DNA of 64,000 bases, taken from positions 8,928,001 through 8,992,000 of the forward strand of contig JAMPIQ010000002.1 of assembly GCA_024699855.1 (NCBI GenBank), read 5' to 3'. Every line of letters begins with the position of its first letter. Position 1 is the stretch's first letter. The position numbers and the translations under genes are program-made. The notes under the pieces were generated by a model that made no database searches, was not told the DNA's origin, and was given only the letters and a program-made list of their open reading frames with translations. The DNA comes from Aphelenchoides besseyi. Lineage: Eukaryota; Nematoda; Chromadorea; Rhabditida; Aphelenchoididae. Below, piece after piece: positions 42,123-54,070 of the stretch.

Positions 42123-42518
42123 TCATTTACTCGTGAAGTTGAAACAACTTTTAAACTTAAAATCGATCGAAGGTTGTACGAAATCGTTGTGTTCGAGATG
42201 AATAGGCATCCAAATTCCGTTAAATTGTGTGTACCCTATTTTCACTGTCACTGAAAGTCGGTGAACCTGTGAAAACAAATTCAAGCATTCGAGTTGCCCT
42301 CCGGATATTCTCATCTTCAGCGAATTTGAGGTCATACGTCGGACGGTTTCCTGAGCGATGACACTCAATCTCATCTGCGGATTTGAGCGCGTGAACGGCA
42401 AGACAACGCTCTCAACGCATCGGGCAATTAAATGTTCGCAACCCAAAACTTTCACCACAAGTTCTTGAGAATCGAAAACGAAAAGCGAAATCGCTTCGAC
42501 ATTAACAACAATATTCAA
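42123..42518 (-). CDS. Unrecognised minus-strand ORF
   Basis: 131 codons, open from an in-frame TTG; the first ATG lies further in. The composition is protein-like, with alternating hydrophobic strands (FVFDSQELVVKVLGCEH, RLSVTVKIGYTQFNGIWMPI) suggesting a beta-rich domain. I found no acceptable upstream exon: candidate exon 42665-42570 joins only in the wrong phase. It could be a fragment of a gene, a pseudogene or an internal exon. No function offered. Confidence 0.35.
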   Translation of the reverse strand: MNIVVNVEAISLFVFDSQELVVKVLGCEHLIARCVESVVLPFTRSNPQMRLSVIAQETVRRMTSNSLKMRISGGQLECLNLFSQVHRLSVTVKIGYTQFNGIWMPIHLEHNDFVQPSIDFKFKSCFNFTSK

Positions 42519-42878
42519 GCTACTGAACGCTCATACAAATGCAGATGTTCCACTTTCAAACACAATTAAAGACTTTTCTTGTGTCATAACCGCATGTCAT
42601 TGCCCGAACAACATATACACGGTAGTTGTTGACGTTGAATTGCCATAAAATAAAATCACTGCACATGTGGCCCTTATATCCTATCGTATTGCTTGCTCTC
42701 GTCGAATTCAATTTAATTTCGCCGACAACTCTAAGTTCATCTCAAGAAACGGACATCGCGCAATTCAATTCGTCGGTCAGACATTGACAATTCAAAGAAC
42801 ACATGGCTGTGAACATCATTTGTCCTGTGTCCGAAGACTTGTTAGAGAGTGTGATATTTATTTCAAAAAAACAAAAGA

Positions 42879-44231
42879 TCATAAGGTCTCTAGAACATCA
42901 ACAATTTTTGCGCATCCCAAACAAACGTTGTCCCGATAGAAAACACAACTTTGACCGGGAGCTGCTGCTCGAACCGGTAATTGACACCGTATTGTTGCCA
43001 AGTTGTCTCCAGTCGTTTCGAAATCACAATTGACTACCGGATGTGTTCGTTGACATCGAAACTGCAAAGTTGTTTTGGAGTTTGGAATCAAATCCGGAGA
43101 AATCCAGTGCAGATCACTAATTCTTATGACTTTTGCGTACAAAGAAGGGTGAAATGAACCAAGACACTAGAAACAAGTGTTCACAACATTCAAACGATCA
43201 CTTACAACATAAAGAATATTATTTGTAGAATCACATCGCCGAACAAAAACGCCGTCATGATTCGGATAAACCAATGGATCAATGGAAACACGTTTGCCAA
43301 GAGTGTACAAATGAACTCCACGATGTTCGCCAATTTGTACTCCCGATTCGATTTCCACAATTGGACCGGCTTTTGGCTGAATATACTGAATAGCAATATC
43401 TTTGCTAATGATAGCAAGGAAACTTACTTTTTCGAGAAACTCAGCAAAATTTCGCTTTTTGCCCACAAAACAAATTCCCATGCTCTGAATTGTCAAAAGT
43501 TGTAAAAACGACTTCAATAGCCTATAACCTCTGCTTTTGTTGCAAACTCCGTAAGCCCGTTTTCGTCTGCCATCTTCTTCACGTCTGGTTTCATCATTCC
43601 GCCAATCGGAAACATCGAGCGTTTGAGTTGGTTTGTTGAAAGAGTTGACAGAAAGAAAGTTTGATCTTTGAAAGGATCTCGTGCGGTTAAAAGTCTTGGA
43701 ACTAAAACAAAACTAAAACTAGAAATCGCGATCTCACTTCTGTTCGGATGTTCGAGTAAATTTCCAAGCGAATTTTGCGCGTAATGACCAGTAGCAACGA
43801 CATCAATGTCCAGTTGGTTGCGGACGTAGTCGTGAAGAATTCCGAACTTCAAGACCCGATTGCATTCAATGTCGGGAACCAACGTCTCTCCGCGTTCGTA
43901 ACCGGCAATCAACTTTCTGAAACGATCACTAAAAAGCGAATGGTAAACAGCTTACAGAAAAACTTCATTCCAGTATTCTTTAACAAAATTAACGACATGA
44001 AACTGAATACCAAGATGTCGACAGAGACTTTCAGCGTCGGCCTGATCGCGTGTTCGCGGACAACTGTTTTCGCCTTCTTCCACTTGATCCCAATTGATCT
44101 GAACAAACGATCATCTCGAGGCATTCCAACTTACCATATGGATACCAAGCACATTGTAACCGCGTTTCTTCAGAATTAACGCACTGACAGCGCTGTCGAC
44201 ACCGCCAGAAATCGCAACTGCCACCCGACGC
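42879..44231 (-). CDS. TRMU: Mitochondrial tRNA-specific 2-thiouridylase (TRMU/MnmA)
   Basis: Enzyme that thiolates the wobble uridine of mitochondrial tRNAs for Lys, Glu and Gln. The PP-loop ATPase motif reads [20 protein letters not shown]. Then come [14 protein letters not shown], the family core [39 protein letters not shown] with [12 protein letters not shown], the catalytic-Cys block [29 protein letters not shown], and the C-terminal beta-barrel ending [20 protein letters not shown]. Exons include about 44231-44135, 44098-43956, 43916-43738 and 43701 onward; introns are 35-45 nt. The true start is not resolved: no ATG precedes the PP loop in frame and an acceptor ATTAG sits at 44232-44233, so a first exon with the start and mitochondrial signal is missing. 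Confidence 0.9.
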
Positions 44232-44455
44232 CTAATGTTGGAAGCGTTCGTTTACAAATCGAAACAACTGCAAGTCAAGAGTTAGTTGTTTGACGAATCA
44301 AGAAAACTGTTGCAAAGAACGAGACTCAATAATTCACTGTTAATCTACGGGCAACTCTCATGTGCACAAATAGTTTGGAATTGATTGTCGTCTTTAGAAC
44401 AATGTGAATCAACACTTAAAATTGTTTTGAAGATGGTTGTTTAAATATAAGAAGA

Positions 44456-45039
44456 TCACGTTGCAAAATTTATTCCGAAATGAACGTAAACGACGTGCTC
44501 ATCTCCACGATAACAACAAAAAGTTTTCGTACATTTGGACCGACACTGGGATGCGTTTTTTTTGTGCATCCGAAAAGTGAAATTGACGTTCCGTTCGTCG
44601 ATCATTGGCGTCAGTCGTTTCAACACATTCGAGCCAACAAATTTCAACGGTCCATCCTTATAGTCGATAAACGGTTTCATTCGAATCAACGGCTGAAGGG
44701 GAACCTACGAATTCCATTTCTTTACATGAAGCAAACTACCTCGACTTACAATTTCGTTTGGCTCGATAAAATTCGCTTCAGCAATCACGGATTTCTGTAT
44801 TGGAGCATACTTGCGAATGTACGATTCCACAATTGATCCCAAACGTCGGTTTAGCAACCGTAACGGCAACATACGCTTGTAGGCGTTTGGTGATCGTTGT
44901 TCAACGGAAGCACAGTTGCTTTTTCCAACACTCACATACTGATCGCTGCAAATATCTCATCAATAGTTTCAAAGGCAAAACCTTACAATATTTTGTATAG
45001 CAGCTCGGTCGGTAGATTAGCAAAATCAAATGAATTCAT
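44456..45039 (-). CDS. Small protein with F-box-like N terminus
   Basis: ATG 45039 begins MNSFDFANLPTELLYKIF, which fits the start of an F-box (LP.ELL..I). Two introns of 41 and 47 nt join exons in frame to about 160 residues; the middle is Arg-rich (LPLRLLNRRLGSIVESYIRK) and the end holds several Cys. F-box proteins bring substrates to SCF ubiquitin ligases; worm genomes have many divergent ones. It lies about 220 bp upstream of TRMU on the same strand, an operon-like spacing. Only the first 18 residues support the family, so this is tentative. Confidence 0.5.
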
Positions 45040-45555
45040 GTTTGAACCAATCTCGGCAGTTATTGACGAACACATTTTCTTAACTCACTTTTTGCTGTAA
45101 AAGGACGCTTGTAGTTGAACTGAGCATTAATGAAAAAAATCGATAGGATAATTTCGTATCGAACATAATTGATGTGTGTGGTCTTGTAGTTCCGGTCGAA
45201 AACGTGCATTACACACGACTTATAACTTGTAAAAAAAGCTATTAGAACCGATTACCAGCTAATAGATGTTCTGACTTTTAACACAAAAATTACAAAGAGC
45301 TTCAAATACCAAATGTGTTCTTCTATTGAAACAACGCAAGTAAACCTTTTCGATTGAATGATTGTTTCTGCTGTTAAGTTTTGTCAGAATTATTTATAAG
45401 CGATCATGAGTATTTCTTAGTGTTCCGTGTTTACTTCTATAGAAATGCCATACACTCAGCAAAAACTGACACGTTTATGGCGAAGTGCACCAGCTTACGC
45501 GTTTTAATCTCCACTAATACTTCTGGACTTCAGAGCGTCTGGAACGTCGATCGAA

Positions 45556-46389
45556 ATGCTGCGTTGGCTTATTCTGGTGTCGATATTTTGCAGCATCAAA
45601 GCAGGAGAATTTGATTTTACAATCGAAATCCGACCCGGTAAGTATCGTTTGTTTTATACTGAATTCTTTTAGGAAAATATGAATGCTACTTCCAATCTGT
45701 GACGTCCGAGAAGCACAAAAACATGGAGATTGAATATCAGGTTGGTCATTAGTAGGAAAATCGTTTAACGTCGTTCAGGTGATTGATGGTGGTGATCTGA
45801 ACATCAATTTCATGTTGATACATGGAGCCGACGTTCTTGTACAGGACCATATGAAAACCGATGCTAATCACAAGTAAGATTGGAGACTTTCGACTATAAA
45901 TATGTTTTAGAATCCCTTTGAAAGGTCTTGGCGACTATCAACTTTGTTTTGACAACACGTTTTCGTATCAGGCGCGAAAAGTCGTCTTTTTTGAGGTAAA
46001 CTTTGAAAGCCTAAGATTCGTAGTCCGTTGTTTTTTAGGTGTTTCTTACAGACAGCGATGGCAATATGGACGATGTGGATTTGTCACAATTTGCGAACAA
46101 CGACTCCAATTTCGCCAAACGACTCGAAGAAATCGGAATCACTCTCGTCGAATTTCACGCAGCTTCCAATCGAATCAAAAACTCGTTGAACAAAATCGAA
46201 TACTATCAATCGACGCTGCGGTCATTCGAACATCGAGACAAAGTGATCATGGCAGCAAACTTGTCTCGGGTCTCGTTCTATTCGTTGCTCACAACCGCCG
46301 TTCTTCTTATCGTGGCCGTTCTGCAAGTCTACACGATTCGCTCATTGTTCGAAGAAAACTCCAAATTAGGTCGTGTGTTGAGAAGATAA
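45556..46389 (+). CDS. p24/TMED cargo receptor, first of a tandem pair
   Basis: Type I membrane protein of the early secretory pathway that packs cargo into COPII/COPI vesicles. Signal peptide MLRWLILVSIFCSIKAG, a GOLD domain (GKYECYFQ, IEYQVIDGGDLNINFML, GDYQLCFDNTFS, VVFFEVF), a coiled-coil region (EYYQSTLRSFEHRDK), one membrane helix (LLTTAVLLIVAVLQVYTIRSLF) and a short tail ending KLGRVLRR. The pattern is nearest to the gamma subfamily (TMED1/5). The tail lacks a classical KKxx and FF motif pair, having LF near the membrane. Five exons with introns of about 37-45 nt. CTTCAG upstream of the ATG could be a splice-leader acceptor. Confidence 0.92.
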
Positions 46390-46644
46390 ACTCCTGATGG
46401 CAGAGAAATCCACTCCTCGGTTTGCATTTCAATTGGCAGCTTGCATATTGTTCCTAATTTATTCGTTCTAATTTATTTTCCATTCACTGGTCGTCCAAAA
46501 CTGTCGCTTTTCACACGTGCCTTTTCACTTTTGCATAATGCCAAATAAACGATATTGTTGATGTGCTAGTCGTATTGGATCGCGTATTCGATTCCGATCA
46601 TTACTTTCTAAGGCGAGAATACTTTATAACATTGATTTTCAGCA

Positions 46645-47938
46645 ATGGTATTCAAATGGTACGCGTTGATTGTTGTTCTGGCAACTTTGACGTTCCACGC
46701 TCGATCTCAAGTATCAACCACACAACGTTCGGTGACTGAAGCTGCAGACGAAGTGATACTTCAGTTAATCGTCGAACCAGGTCACATTGACTGCATATAT
46801 CAACCGATGGTAACAGCCTAGATTACTCCCCTCATTCCCAAGCTTGCAATCGATTCCAATTGATTCCTCTCGACGAGTTGATACGAAAATATATAGACAC
46901 CAGGTCCGAAAAATGATTCCTTAAAGAGTTATGAGAATTAAGGTTTTTATAGAGTCCACTGACCTTAAAGATTCATAGACAAAACGTTTGCGTTGATTTG
47001 TTATGTCAAAAAATGAAGTAAAAACCGAGAAATTTCAGAACAAAATTTTGCTTACGCGTACGCGCGGAGGTTAACCAGAAGCCAAAATTTTGGAGTGGTT
47101 TTTCGGGCCTGATGTTTATACATTTTCGAATCAGCTAGTCAAGAGGAGTTAAACAAGGGGTTTTGGGGTGTTAGATGAGGGAAGTAATCTAGATCACAGC
47201 CATTTAGACTAAGCATGCAGCAATTGAATTGGATTATCAGGTTCGTTTTTCGCAACATTTTGCTTCATGTTCACATTTGTAGGTCACTGGAGGTGGCGAG
47301 ATGGATATCAACTTTAGTGTTAAAAACCCGCGAAACGTGCAGATTGTTTACGATCATAAGAAACGAGATGGAAATCATAAAGTTGAAGTAACTGATCCCT
47401 CGAATGGCTTCGGCGACTACGCGTTTTGTTTTGACAACTCGTTTTCGATGCAAACAAAGAAAACGGTCAGTATATTGGTTATGAATGTTCTACTCTATCG
47501 ATTTTAGATCTTTTTTGAAATGTTTTTGCTCGACAAGGACGGCAACTTTCTCAACAACTACGATTCATTCAACAGCAGAGACATTCTTACTCCGATCATT
47601 GGCTTTGAGGTTTGAATGTTTTCTAATTCACGGTGATTTAGTTTTAGAAAATTACTACGAAAGTAAAAGGAAATTTGAACGAAGTCGAACGCATACAAAC
47701 TCAGTTTCGCGCTATTGAAGCCCGTGATCGGGCCCTAGTGGAAGGTCGGTTTTACATTCTGTTCGGTTTCTATCACGTTTTCGATTTAGCCAGTTTTGAA
47801 AGAGTCAATTTCTGGAGTGTTGTCAATCTGCTCGCAGTGATTACCGTTCTTGCCGTTCAGGTCGTCACGATTCGCAGTTTGTTTATCGAGAACTCCAAAC
47901 TCGGTCGTTTGGTACGCAAAGGTCGTCTCAACGACTAA
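46645..47938 (+). CDS. p24/TMED cargo receptor, second of a tandem pair
   Basis: Paralogue of the preceding gene. Signal peptide MVFKWYALIVVLATLTFHAR, then LIVEPGHIDCIYQPM, LDYQVTGGGEMDINFSV, GDYAFCFDNSFSMQTKK, IFFEMFLLD, coiled coil FRAIEARDRALVE, helix FWSVVNLLAVITVLAVQVVT and tail LFIENSKLGRLVRKGRLND. Compared with copy 1 the GOLD loops and tail differ clearly, so the duplication is not recent. One intron (46810 to about 47211) is ~400 nt, ten times the local norm; the others are about 40-45 nt. TTTTCAG stands 3 nt before ATG 46645, a likely trans-splice acceptor. Confidence 0.9.
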
Positions 47939-48220
47939 ATTTTCTGCACGTGTCCTTCGGGTGCATTGTTAGAAATAGGCGCCTATAGTTTCAATTTGTT
48001 GATAAAACATTTCTAACTATAGCAAGTCGTAAAGTTTACCTGTTTTTCATACACGCTCTTTTCGTAGTCTTAATGTTCATCAATCCACGGGTCTATCAAA
48101 AGGTCTTCTTGACACAAAAACTGCTTACAATGGCCATCACTTTTTCGATCAGTTATCTTTTATTGTTGTTGATTCCACTGTTACAATTATAAACTGCTTT
48201 TACAAACACTTTGAACATCT
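47939..48220. other. Convergent intergenic region
   Basis: Spacer between the stops of the second p24 gene and the P450 gene; nothing beyond presumed 3' UTRs. Confidence 0.5.
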
Positions 48221-50015
48221 TCAATTGAAACGTTTTTCCATTCTACATTGGTACGAATTTACACGGACTGTGACACCATGTTGTCGTTCAAGAGATGGAA
48301 GTTTACTGGCCGGCGAAAACTAAAATGAAGTTTATGAAATTACATTCGACTATCTCTACCTTGTATTGGTTGAGAAGATTGGCAATAAAGAGAAACAGTT
48401 CCGAAACAGCCAAATTGATTCCGAGACACTGACGTCGCCCGATTGAAAATGGCAACAGTTCGTCGGCACGTTTCAGTTTTCCGTTTTCATCGATGAATCG
48501 TTCAGGTTGAAACTTTTCGGGATTTGGGTAGATCTGAACAATAGAGATTAGTATAGAAAGCCCAAGTCTACTCACTTCCGGGTTACACATGAGTACAGAA
48601 ACTTGTGGTGTTATCCACGTGCCTTGAGGCAAAAAGTGGTTTTCAATTTTCACATCACGTGTCGTTCGATGAAGTAAATTTATGGGTAAAAGGTTAGCCA
48701 TACGTTGAGATTCTTGTACAATTGCTGTAATGTACGGAAGATGAAGTTTGTCCTCAAGTGTAATCAAACGGTCAGAGTTGATAACTTGATCTAATTCCTC
48801 ATGTGCCCTGCGTTCAACATCCGAATTGCAAACAATGAAAGCCATCGCCCAACCAATCGTATTACTCGTTGTTTCTTGACCAGCGACCTAAAGAAATCAT
48901 AAGTGTCGGGAGCGTTAAACTCACCCATAAATCGAAAAGTAGAACAGTTAGCGTCTGATAATCGAATGGCTCGCTTTGCTTTCCTCGTTTCTTCTGTTCT
49001 TTTAGAAAAGCCATTGTGAAGTCACTGGGCACCGCATCAAGTAAATTGTTTTGATTCAGTTCACGACTATGTTCATCAATACGTTCCCGGAAGAAGTCAA
49101 AAAGATAGTTGGTTTTTGCGCGCGCATCTTCAAGTCGTTGTTTGAAGTACGGTAAATGACGATAGAAATTCGGCCAAGTACGAATCAATCTTTGACTTGG
49201 ATGTCCACTCGACTTCATAAAGGATTGGGCACGCTTCTTCAAATCATTAAACTCGGAGATCTTATCGTCGGTATAACTGTAATTGAACATCAACGCATTG
49301 ATAATCGAACCGACGGAAAGGTCTACTAGCTCGTCTAAGGCAACAACTCCGTTGTTTGTTCGGATCTCAGTATTCACACGTCTGAACAAAGTTTTAATCT
49401 CGTCAATTATCTAAAGAGTTTGATTGTAAACTTCGTGGCGCCTTCTTACCCGCTCTTGCATCAAATTTTTGCCCACTCCAAAATCTCGCAGAGTTTGTAG
49501 AGAAAATCGACGTAACTGACTCCAAGTCTGACCTTCAGAGAAAATGACTCCAGTCGCGCCTCCTCTGACGAGCTTCGTATACTCTATTTCGTCTGGTCTG
49601 CCTAAAATTTATTGTTCAAAACATCGGTTATTCTTTTTCAATAAAATCTGTTTGGTTGCTATCACTTATACGAAACCTAAGAGTGTTGTTACCTTCATAA
49701 GCACGGCCATCTTGTTGAAATGTGTCGACAATCAGATTGTAATCGGCAACCACAATCAGCGGTTCCATACCCAGCCAGATAGTGAATACTTTCCCATACT
49801 TCTTCAACCATTGAAGCTGTATTTTTTCGCCGGGTGGATATCGCAAAAACTCGATCAGGTTTCCTGCAAATGTGATCATTTGATTGATATTATTGAAGCT
49901 GAGAAACAGTACCAAAGAAAGGAAGCGGTGTTGGACCAGGCGGTAAAAAGCGTCGTTTCCAGTAGAAGTTATGTATCAAAAATAATGCTAACACAACGAT
50001 AATCCAAGCGAACAT
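48221..50015 (-). CDS. Cytochrome P450, CYP2-like clan
   Basis: Microsomal monooxygenase. N-terminal anchor [19 protein letters not shown] followed by the [12 protein letters not shown] hinge; then [40 protein letters not shown] (helix C), the I-helix [16 protein letters not shown], ExxR as [15 protein letters not shown] and the haem loop [10 protein letters not shown] with the Cys ligand. The last exon ([20 protein letters not shown]) ends at 48221. The rest of the frame looks intact. The RGG/VIFS/FGVGKN sequence pattern is typical of nematode CYP2-clan enzymes; the substrate cannot be told. Introns are mostly 40-50 nt; the one after AYEG is about 95 nt. A TATA-like CTATATAAAG stands about 85 bp upstream of the ATG. 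Confidence 0.93.
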
Positions 50016-50092
50016 CTTTCAATTAAGCTTTTCTTTACAATAAAAACATTCAATAGTTTGCTCTCAAACTCCAACACAGCTGTTAACACGAT

Positions 50093-50101
50093 CTTTATAT
50101 A
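50093..50101 (-). promoter_or_regulatory. TATA-like box upstream of the P450 gene
   Basis: TATATAAAG on the minus strand, about 78-86 bp before ATG 50015. The distance suits a core promoter with a short leader; the evidence is the match only. Confidence 0.45.
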
Positions 50102-50786
50102 GTCAATAGAACTCCGACGTATAGCTCCACCATTAGCATCATTGATGTCTGTAGTTTGGCTTGTGTTTTCTTACTATAAGCTGCGCACAACTACAGCTGT
50201 AGTTTGCAGCCACTGATCATATGTACAGTCTAATTGTAAAATCGTTGCGTCCATCTATTGATAAAAATACATTTAAAAGCAAAAAACCCGGAAGACCTTT
50301 CTTTGATAAAAAAGAGTTCGTTTTATTGCACAAGTGATCACAAACATTTCATTTGAACCGCAGGAAATGCTTCCGCTGACGTCAAATTTTACGAAGTTCA
50401 GGTTTCAACTCAATCGTATTTATCACTTTCACGAATTAAAAGAGTTCGAACAGGAAATCGATTGAACATTTTCATTCTCTTTGAAGGTCATCAGTCGATG
50501 TTATTGCGACTGTAGACGGAAGACGACGATTTGAACCCCAGTAATGTGTTCCAATTTGGCGAAAAAGACGTTGCCTTTTCTCGCGGTTTCATGACCCGGA
50601 GGCGTCAACAAAAGCGACGTTTCTTGATCATCGCACACGGTGTTTTCCCCATTATTTCCAACTCGTCGCCATCAAAATTGCGCGGGGTTTACGTTCCGCC
50701 TCAGGCATAAACGTAAATTTATTCAGACCATTCGAACTCACGTGGAGTTTGTGAGTTCGTGGATTAGAGCTCTCGAAGTTGTTGGA
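50102..50786. other. Divergent upstream region of P450 and NRF-6-like genes
   Basis: About 690 bp with no supported gene. An open frame from 50640 runs into the NRF-6-like start but adds no conserved sequence. Presumed promoters of both genes. Confidence 0.45.
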
Positions 50787-52994
50787 ATGTTTCTTCGGAC
50801 GAGTTTTCTCGTGTCGTTTATTTGGCTACTGATTTGTTCAACTGCTCACTCAGAGGATATTCGTTCGTATTCGGAAGCTCAAGTTTGGAGTTACATTCAA
50901 AGTCTACGAGTTGCAAATGTCTCTTCAAATTGTGCTCGAAGTTTGGCCCATGTTATTCCCTATTTAACTGCCAACTCTACATTGAATTTGCAACGAACGC
51001 TATTTTACGAGTCCTATGCTGTCGGTGAAGCAAAACAGTTCATAAGCAGAGATATGGGACGATGGTTTCACCGCGCATTAGAGTGTTTGAAAGTGGCGGG
51101 AGAAACAAGTTACTCAGCTTCTGGTTATCCTTCTTCTTACTGTTATGCAATGGATAAAAACAAAGTTGAACTTGCCTATGGCATCTGTATCCCTACTCCT
51201 TGTGAAAATGATCGACAATTAGTAAGTTGAAGTTCTTTGAATTTAACTACGTGGCATTTTGTAGCTGTTGAATTCGTGGCAATCAGCGGTTTCACATGAT
51301 CAGAACCAGTCGGCACTTGATTTCAGCGATTCCGATTGCACGAGATCTCGTCATCACGTCCAATGGTACGTACGATTACAACCCATGCTACATTTTTCCG
51401 TGGATTTTGTTCTATCTTTTCTCGTTTGTTTGGGCACGATCTATGACATAAAAAAAGGTGGAAAATCAAGGTGGTTAAGCGAATTTGTTTTGATCACTTC
51501 AATTAAATTTCAGTTCAACAGCTGGTCGCCTTCTCATGGCTTTTTCTTACACCGGCAATTGCAAAAAACTGATTCAAATGCCTAAGGATGTGAATTCGAC
51601 GATTACTTGCATGTTCGGATTGCGCTTTTTATGCGTAGCTTGGACATTGATTGGTCATTCATTTCACATCTTCCAATCATTCGTTAGCAACATCGACGAA
51701 TATCGCGATGAAATTACGAACAATTTTTGGAATCAGTGGATCAGCAATTTTACATTAAGTGTCGATGTATTCTTGGTTCTCAGTGGCACATTAACTGCTT
51801 ATTCTTGGTTTAAAAAATGGCATGGAACTGATACAGCGCCAGGATTCACTTCGTTTGACTATTGGTTACGATTTTATCGACATCGATTGGTTCGCTTGTG
51901 GCCGGCACTTGCTTATACGCTCTTCACGTTGATAGCTCGACTTTCGTGGACGCACTTTCATCCCATTTTTCCGCCCACTGATCCCGCTAAAGAATGTTTG
52001 AAAGATGGTAATTGGTTAAAAAATCTTTTTATGTTGAATTCGATATTTGGAAACTTATGTGTCGGTTGGACGTGGTATATTTCGACTGAATTCATCTTCT
52101 ATCTACTCGCACCAATTTTCCTTGTTACTCTTCATCGCAGTCCAATGTTGGGCTTCAATCTATCCATATTTGTGATTCTTTTCTCGGCTGTATTGAATGT
52201 TGCAACGATGTACAGCTACAACTTTCCGCCAATCCCGTTATCCTATCATGTGCCTTCAATCTTCAATGAAAACTTTCTTCTTCACCACTACGTTCTTTAT
52301 ATTAAACCACACTGTCGGATCGCACCGTATATCATTGGCCTTTTGCTAGGCTATTTCTTGGCACAACTTGGTGAGTAACTTGAAGCAATCTGTGGAAATA
52401 CGAAAGATAATTTCAGTTAAAGTGCCTGAAAAGTTTGTTGGAGAACGAAAAAACACATTTATTTTCTGGTTCATTGCAACAGTCGCTGGTTTCTGGTCAC
52501 TTTTTGGTGCTTATCCTGCCTTACAAGTAAGTCAGATTGAAATCATTACAAAACATTGATCATAGGGTTGGAATTGGCCATTTTATCATCTATTTTATGG
52601 TACCACATTTCGTGTTATATTCTCACTTGCAATCAGTTGGCTAATTTACGCGTGTCATACTGGACAAGCCGGAGTGATTAACAGAGTGCTAAGTGCATGG
52701 ATTCTACTGCCGCTTTCATCTTTAAGTTATTCGGTTTATCTTATTCATATGGTCCCAATAACATTCACATTCCTGCTCGAAGATTTCCCGATTGTCTACA
52801 CGTCGAAATGGCCTATTCTCTTGCATTGTTTAGTTCAATTGATTATATCTTACGTGATGGGTGCTCGAACTGCTCTTGTTGCCGAACTACCGGCAATGAA
52901 CATCGAACGTGTACTGCTAGCCAATGATTCTCCACCGAAATTCAAACCGGTGCCAACAAAACGTAACTCTCTCACTCAGTGCAACAATTGTTAA
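50787..52994 (+). CDS. NRF-6-like membrane acyltransferase (nose resistant to fluoxetine family)
   Basis: Multi-pass protein with an N-terminal NRF ectodomain and an acyltransferase-3 domain. Signal peptide MFLRTSFLVSFIWLLICSTA; NRF region with spaced Cys (SSNCARSL, RALECLK, PSSYCYAMD, GICIPTPCEND); then LVCLGTIYD, and acyltransferase-3 landmarks GLRFLCVAWTLIGHSF, LSVDVFLVLSGTLTAY, WLRFYRHRLVRLWPALAY, VGWTWYISTEFIFYLLAP, and near the end PLSSLSYSVYLIHMVPITF. Worm members (NRF-6, NDG-4) act in intestine/hypodermis and affect drug and lipid uptake; the acyl acceptor is unknown. The second intron (after IYDIKKGGKS) was chosen because it restores the frame to STAGRLLMAFSYTGN. The gene is divergent from the P450. 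Confidence 0.9.
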
Positions 52995-54070
52995 AATAAA
53001 TCAAGAACAATAAACGCAATCTATGACACTAGTAAGCAAACATGTTGAATTGCAAGATCTGTTGCTGATTGATTTCTTTATTGATCATAGAGATTCCCAT
53101 CGGTTATATAATTCAGATTGCTAATAGATGCAAGTTGACGTGCTTTTGATTTGTAAAATCGCAAAACAATTGCAAAACACAACAAAACGATGGAAACCGT
53201 TTTCCTCACTTCTGTTTGACTCCACCCAGTTGTCAGTGTTTAGGAAGAAGAATCGCAAGAGCCGCAAGTCGTGTTGTCGACAATCCGATTCAGACGATCG
53301 CTTTTCGCAACTTAAGTTCTTGGCCGTTTCGAACGTTTTGGTTGATTTCGTGTTCTCAATTTGCATCAATGATTGGTATTACGTTTTCCATTATGTTATT
53401 CAAATATTAATTCAAGTTGGGAACATTTGTCCTGGGAATTTGTTAATGCTACGACAGTTAATTGAAAGTTGTTGTGTTTTGTCAACAATCGCTAAGTCGA
53501 GACCGTTTTGTGGAGCCCATCAAACGCCTAAGCGCCTAAAGGTCGACTCGTGACTGTGAACTTTAACGGAACAATCGACCTGTAAAAGAGTTTTTGTTCC
53601 AAAACCACTGCTTTGTTTGGACTTTTGACATTCAAGATTACAACGTCTGGTACTACTTATGTAATTGAAGATTTCAAACCGAAGTTTTCGAACTTTTGAA
53701 CTAACGAGAATTTCACGCAACTCCACATGGATTTCATTTGACGTCACATTCGATCGGAAACATGAGAAAACAAACACAAAAAGTTGTTCTAAAACGAATG
53801 TAACGGATTCGTGTTGTTCGTTAAAATGGCCGTTCCAAAACTGCAGATCAAAACAGTACGAGAGCAAGTGGGTGTGGCCGCGATGACTCTTTACGGATTT
53901 CGTGTTTGTTTAATTGGCGGAAAGCTGTCAAATGTCAATAAGTATAAGTTCGAAGATAAAAAAGAACACCATCCGTGATCATTCCGCTAATTCTCAAGAA
54001 TATCGCCTACCCTCTTCTATTAAAAACACCTGACTTATCTTTTGTAGATTATCGTTGCGGTTTTCATTTC
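52995..54070. other. Intergenic region with unproven small ORFs
   Basis: A plus ORF (53128-53553, 141 codons) and an overlapping plus frame (53216-53410, hydrophobic end) compete here; neither has a recognisable domain nor clear splice sites. The right part is presumably the NCLX promoter and may hide its first exon. Confidence 0.35.

Noticed and set aside
42666..42788. Plus-strand signal-peptide-like ORF (MWPLYPIVLLALVEFN...)
   Set aside because: Only 40 codons, no continuation through a plausible intron, and the following sequence is antisense to TRMU.
53128..53553. 141-codon plus ORF taken as a gene
   Set aside because: An overlapping frame is equally open, composition is not distinctive and no family or splice context supports it.
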